Assembly (NCBI RefSeq): GCF_002165625.1 | Contig: NZ_NGNS01000001.1 | Span: 1 to 64,000, forward strand | Length of the DNA stretch: 64,000 nucleotides | DNA from: Neiella marina | GTDB lineage: Bacteria > Pseudomonadota > Gammaproteobacteria > Enterobacterales > Neiellaceae | Direction: 5' to 3' | In this document: piece by piece, positions 61,981 to 64,000 of the stretch | How positions within the stretch are numbered: the first letter of the stretch is position 1 | Layout: every line of letters begins with the position of its first letter | The notes under the pieces: model-generated | Databases searched by the model: none | Seen by the model: the letters and a program-made list of their open reading frames with translations, nothing else | What the model was told of the DNA's origin: nothing | Position numbers and translations under genes: made by a program

Positions 61981-62457
61981 TTAGTTCAATCGATCGCGAT
62001 CGTCCTTGCGCTCGAATTCGCCGTCGAAAGTATTGCCTTGGCTATCGCCCTGTGATGATCGACCCTGCTGAAATTGGCCATGGCCGAAATGTTGGGCATG
62101 ACCAAAACGAATAAAACGAGATGTCAGCACCGACTTGGCAAATTGTTGGCGCAGCGGCGGCAATAATAATAGTGCCCCCAAAGCATCCGTGATGAACCCA
62201 GGGATTAGCAAACATAAGCCCGCAAACGCCAGCATACCGCCCTCAATGACTTCTGGAGCCGTGGTTTGACCTTGCGCCATGTTTTGCTGAGCGCGCTGCA
62301 TCACACCCAAGCCCTGACTACGAACTAGCGATAAACCAACAATTGCAGTCAACACCGTCAGGCCAATAGCCCCCAAGGCACCAATTTGACTACCGACTTG
62401 AATCAACACCGTCAATTCAACAATAGGGACTAACAATATCAATATCAGAAAAGGCAA
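61981..62457 (-). CDS. fxsA: FxsA family membrane protein
   Basis: Start chosen at TTG 62457 (LPFLILILLVPIVEL), where FxsA normally begins MRFLLIL..; GGAG lies about 8 nt upstream. The longer frame from 62574 adds a Cys/His-rich stretch unlike the family and is rejected. Two to four spans, including QVGSQIGALGAIGLTVLTAI and GLCLLIPGFITDALGALLLL. FxsA blocks exclusion of phage T7 by the F plasmid in E. coli; its normal role is not known. The C-terminal tail is Gln/Gly/Asp-rich. Typical neighbour of groESL and cutA in related genomes. Confidence 0.9.
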   Translation of the reverse strand: MPFLILILLVPIVELTVLIQVGSQIGALGAIGLTVLTAIVGLSLVRSQGLGVMQRAQQNMAQGQTTAPEVIEGGMLAFAGLCLLIPGFITDALGALLLLPPLRQQFAKSVLTSRFIRFGHAQHFGHGQFQQGRSSQGDSQGNTFDGEFERKDDRDRLN

Positions 62458-62701
62458 ACTCTTGCTCCAACGTCGTCTTGAACCATAAAGATGGGGGCAC
62501 TTCTCCGTTTTGCAAGCAAAGTGCTCAATGTTTGAGCATATGACCACGCCATCAACAAAAGGTTGCAGTGCCAACTAAATCTGCACCGAGGGGCTGATCG
62601 CACGGTTTGTTCGCTGTGAATTTCTGTACTTGTTGCCGAGCATGTTATAAACGACGACTTAAACTCTATTTGATCAGCTGACCACTCATTGACGTTTCAA
62701 G

Positions 62702-63046
62702 ATGACAAACAAAGCGGATACACCAAACCACCGGGACGATATCCGTATCGTTCTAACCACCTGCGGAACAACTGAGCAAGCTCAGGCAATAGCAACTGAT
62801 TTGCTGTCGGCCGAGCTGGTGGCATGCGTTAACCTGTTACCGCCAATGCAAAGTATCTATCGCTGGCAGGGGGAGATTTGTAATGAAACCGAAGTTCAAC
62901 TGGTCATAAAAACCAGAGAACAACACGTAGAGGCAATTAAACGCTGGCTCAATGAACACCACCCCTACGAAACGCCAGAAGTCTTGGTGCTTTCTGTCGC
63001 CGATGCCAGCCTAGCCTATCATCAATGGATAAAAGAAGTATGCTGA
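62702..63046 (+). CDS. cutA: CutA1, divalent-cation tolerance protein
   Basis: 114 aa, trimeric PII-like fold. Motifs IRIVLTTCGTTEQAQAIATD, ELVACVNLLPPMQSIYRWQG and HPYETPEVLVL are diagnostic. Upstream of and overlapping dsbD by 7 nt, the same order as in many enterobacteria. Confidence 0.96.
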   Translation: MTNKADTPNHRDDIRIVLTTCGTTEQAQAIATDLLSAELVACVNLLPPMQSIYRWQGEICNETEVQLVIKTREQHVEAIKRWLNEHHPYETPEVLVLSVADASLAYHQWIKEVC

Positions 63047-64000
63047 CCCACACGACCCGTTTATTAGCTATGACACGCCGTAGCGCCGTTGCGACAATGG
63101 CTGTGTTGAGCCTGCTGATGAGTTCAATCAGCACTGCTAACCCGTTGTCGTTCTTAAATGACACACCAGAATTTCTGCCAGAGCACGAAGCCTTTGAGTT
63201 TTCGGCAGATGTCATTGAACCGGGTAGAGTGGAAGTGTTTTGGCAAATAGCAGATGGCTATTATTTATATCGAGACAAACTTAAGTTTGAGCTCAATGGT
63301 CAAGTGATCACACCGACGAACTTACCGAAGGCAGAGCCCCACGAAGATGAGTTTTTCGGTTTAACCCAGGTTTATTACTACAACCTAGTGGTGCCATTGA
63401 ATTATGAGAGTTCGGCCGACAGCAGCATCACCGTGACTTACATGGGGTGTGCCGAAGCAGGCCTTTGCTACCCTCCTACCAAACAGAAAATTTCGGTGCC
63501 ATCGACCCTTGCGAGCAGCAGCGCACCAACAACGCCGGCAACTCAAGCAGATTTAGCCAGCTCATTGGCATCAGACAGCAAGTCCACAACCTTGGCTTTG
63601 TTCTTTTTACTCGGCCTAGGTTTGGCATTCACGCCTTGCGTATTTCCCATGTACCCGATTCTTTCAAGCGTTATCGCCGGCAACCGAAATGCTTCTAAGA
63701 GCCGCGCCTTTGCGCTGAGCTTTACCTACGTGCAGGGCATGGCGCTAACTTATACTTTGCTTGGCTTGCTGGTCGCTTCTTTTGGCATGCAACTGCAAGC
63801 CGCATTCCAGCACCCTGTGGTGCTGATCAGCCTCAGTGTCCTATTTGCTGGCTTGGCGTTATCTATGTTTGGTGTTTTCAATCTGCAATTGCCCGCAAGT
63901 TTGCGCGATCGCTTGCAGCAAACGAGTCAAAACATGGAAGGCGGCCGCTATGGTTCTGTATTCGGTTTAGGCATTATTGCCGGTTTGGTTGCCTCTCCTT
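63040..64000 (+). CDS. dsbD: DsbD, thiol:disulfide interchange protein (partial, runs off the right edge)
   Basis: Start at ATG 63040, inside the cutA stop region. About 320 residues are visible: signal peptide (ATMAVLSLLMSSISTANPLS), the N-terminal periplasmic domain with its redox Cys pair (YMGCAEAGLCYPPTKQK), and the start of the membrane domain with the conserved first Cys (LGLAFTPCVFPMYPILSSVI). DsbD moves reducing power from cytoplasmic thioredoxin to periplasmic DsbC and DsbG. The second membrane Cys and the C-terminal thioredoxin domain lie beyond the window. Confidence 0.95.
   Translation, partial: MLTHTTRLLAMTRRSAVATMAVLSLLMSSISTANPLSFLNDTPEFLPEHEAFEFSADVIEPGRVEVFWQIADGYYLYRDKLKFELNGQVITPTNLPKAEPHEDEFFGLTQVYYYNLVVPLNYESSADSSITVTYMGCAEAGLCYPPTKQKISVPSTLASSSAPTTPATQADLASSLASDSKSTTLALFFLLGLGLAFTPCVFPMYPILSSVIAGNRNASKSRAFALSFTYVQGMALTYTLLGLLVASFGMQLQAAFQHPVVLISLSVLFAGLALSMFGVFNLQLPASLRDRLQQTSQNMEGGRYGSVFGLGIIAGLVASP

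Overview
The window reads as chromosome of a marine, polysaccharide-degrading gammaproteobacterium of the Alteromonadales type. The reasons are house-keeping genes with that character (efp with its EpmA/EpmB modification enzymes, groESL, cutA-dsbD, fxsA, a DUF3083 gene known mainly from Shewanella-like genomes), a GH50 beta-agarase, a GH26 endo-hydrolase resembling beta-1,3-xylanases, a complete xylose isomerase pathway, and rich redox, chemotaxis and TonB machinery. No rRNA, tRNA, CRISPR array or prophage was seen. The only clear mobile element is the tail of an IS50/Tn5-like insertion sequence at the left edge.

Layout. 0-6.9 kb: end of the IS, small unknown genes, then the EF-P group (epmA and efp on the minus strand, epmB on the plus strand) with a GH13 glucanase in the same minus-strand run. 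7-21.6 kb: a carbohydrate island. GH26, an aldose epimerase and a Gfo/Idh oxidoreductase form one operon; a GPH-type sugar symporter and a LacI-type regulator follow on the other strand. The upstream regions of all three units carry a near-identical 14-bp dyad (TGTTAnCGnTAACA type), so they look like one regulon. Next come an orphan periplasmic binding protein, a Tat-exported beta-helix protein and xylA / xylB / xylR, with an exact CRP box before xylR.

22.5-26.6 kb: a thiamine uptake and salvage operon under a clear TPP riboswitch (TonB receptor, YkoF-like protein, PnuT transporter, kinase). 26.6-27.3 kb holds a mosaic of intergenic repeats, one unit of which recurs inverted at 18.4 kb. 28.8-34.7 kb is the most unusual block: a NirB-like FAD/NAD and [2Fe-2S] flavoprotein fused to a membrane domain, an 11-heme cytochrome, a one-heme DUF3365 lipoprotein, a small cytochrome c lipoprotein, a truncated hemoglobin and a ferredoxin-type reductase, all in one direction. 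This looks like a transmembrane electron-transfer chain coupled to a two-protein NO/O2-handling module; its substrate is unknown.

34.7-49.6 kb: sulfurtransferase, MscS channel, several conserved unknown proteins, an amidohydrolase, a DmeF-type metal exporter, a NrtS-type small membrane protein, the GH50 agarase, YhcC and an RhlE-type helicase. 49.6-56.3 kb: signalling genes, including an MCP next to a stand-alone paralogue of its sensor domain, a CheX-receiver fusion and a 7TM diguanylate cyclase. 56.3-64 kb: groEL/groES with a sigma-32-like promoter, a branching-enzyme-like GH13 protein, DUF3083, fxsA, cutA and the first part of dsbD, which runs off the right edge.

Start sites were moved from the longest possible ORF wherever a ribosome-binding site or family alignment favoured another codon; each case is noted. 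Family names come from recognising motifs by eye and from memory; no database search was run.
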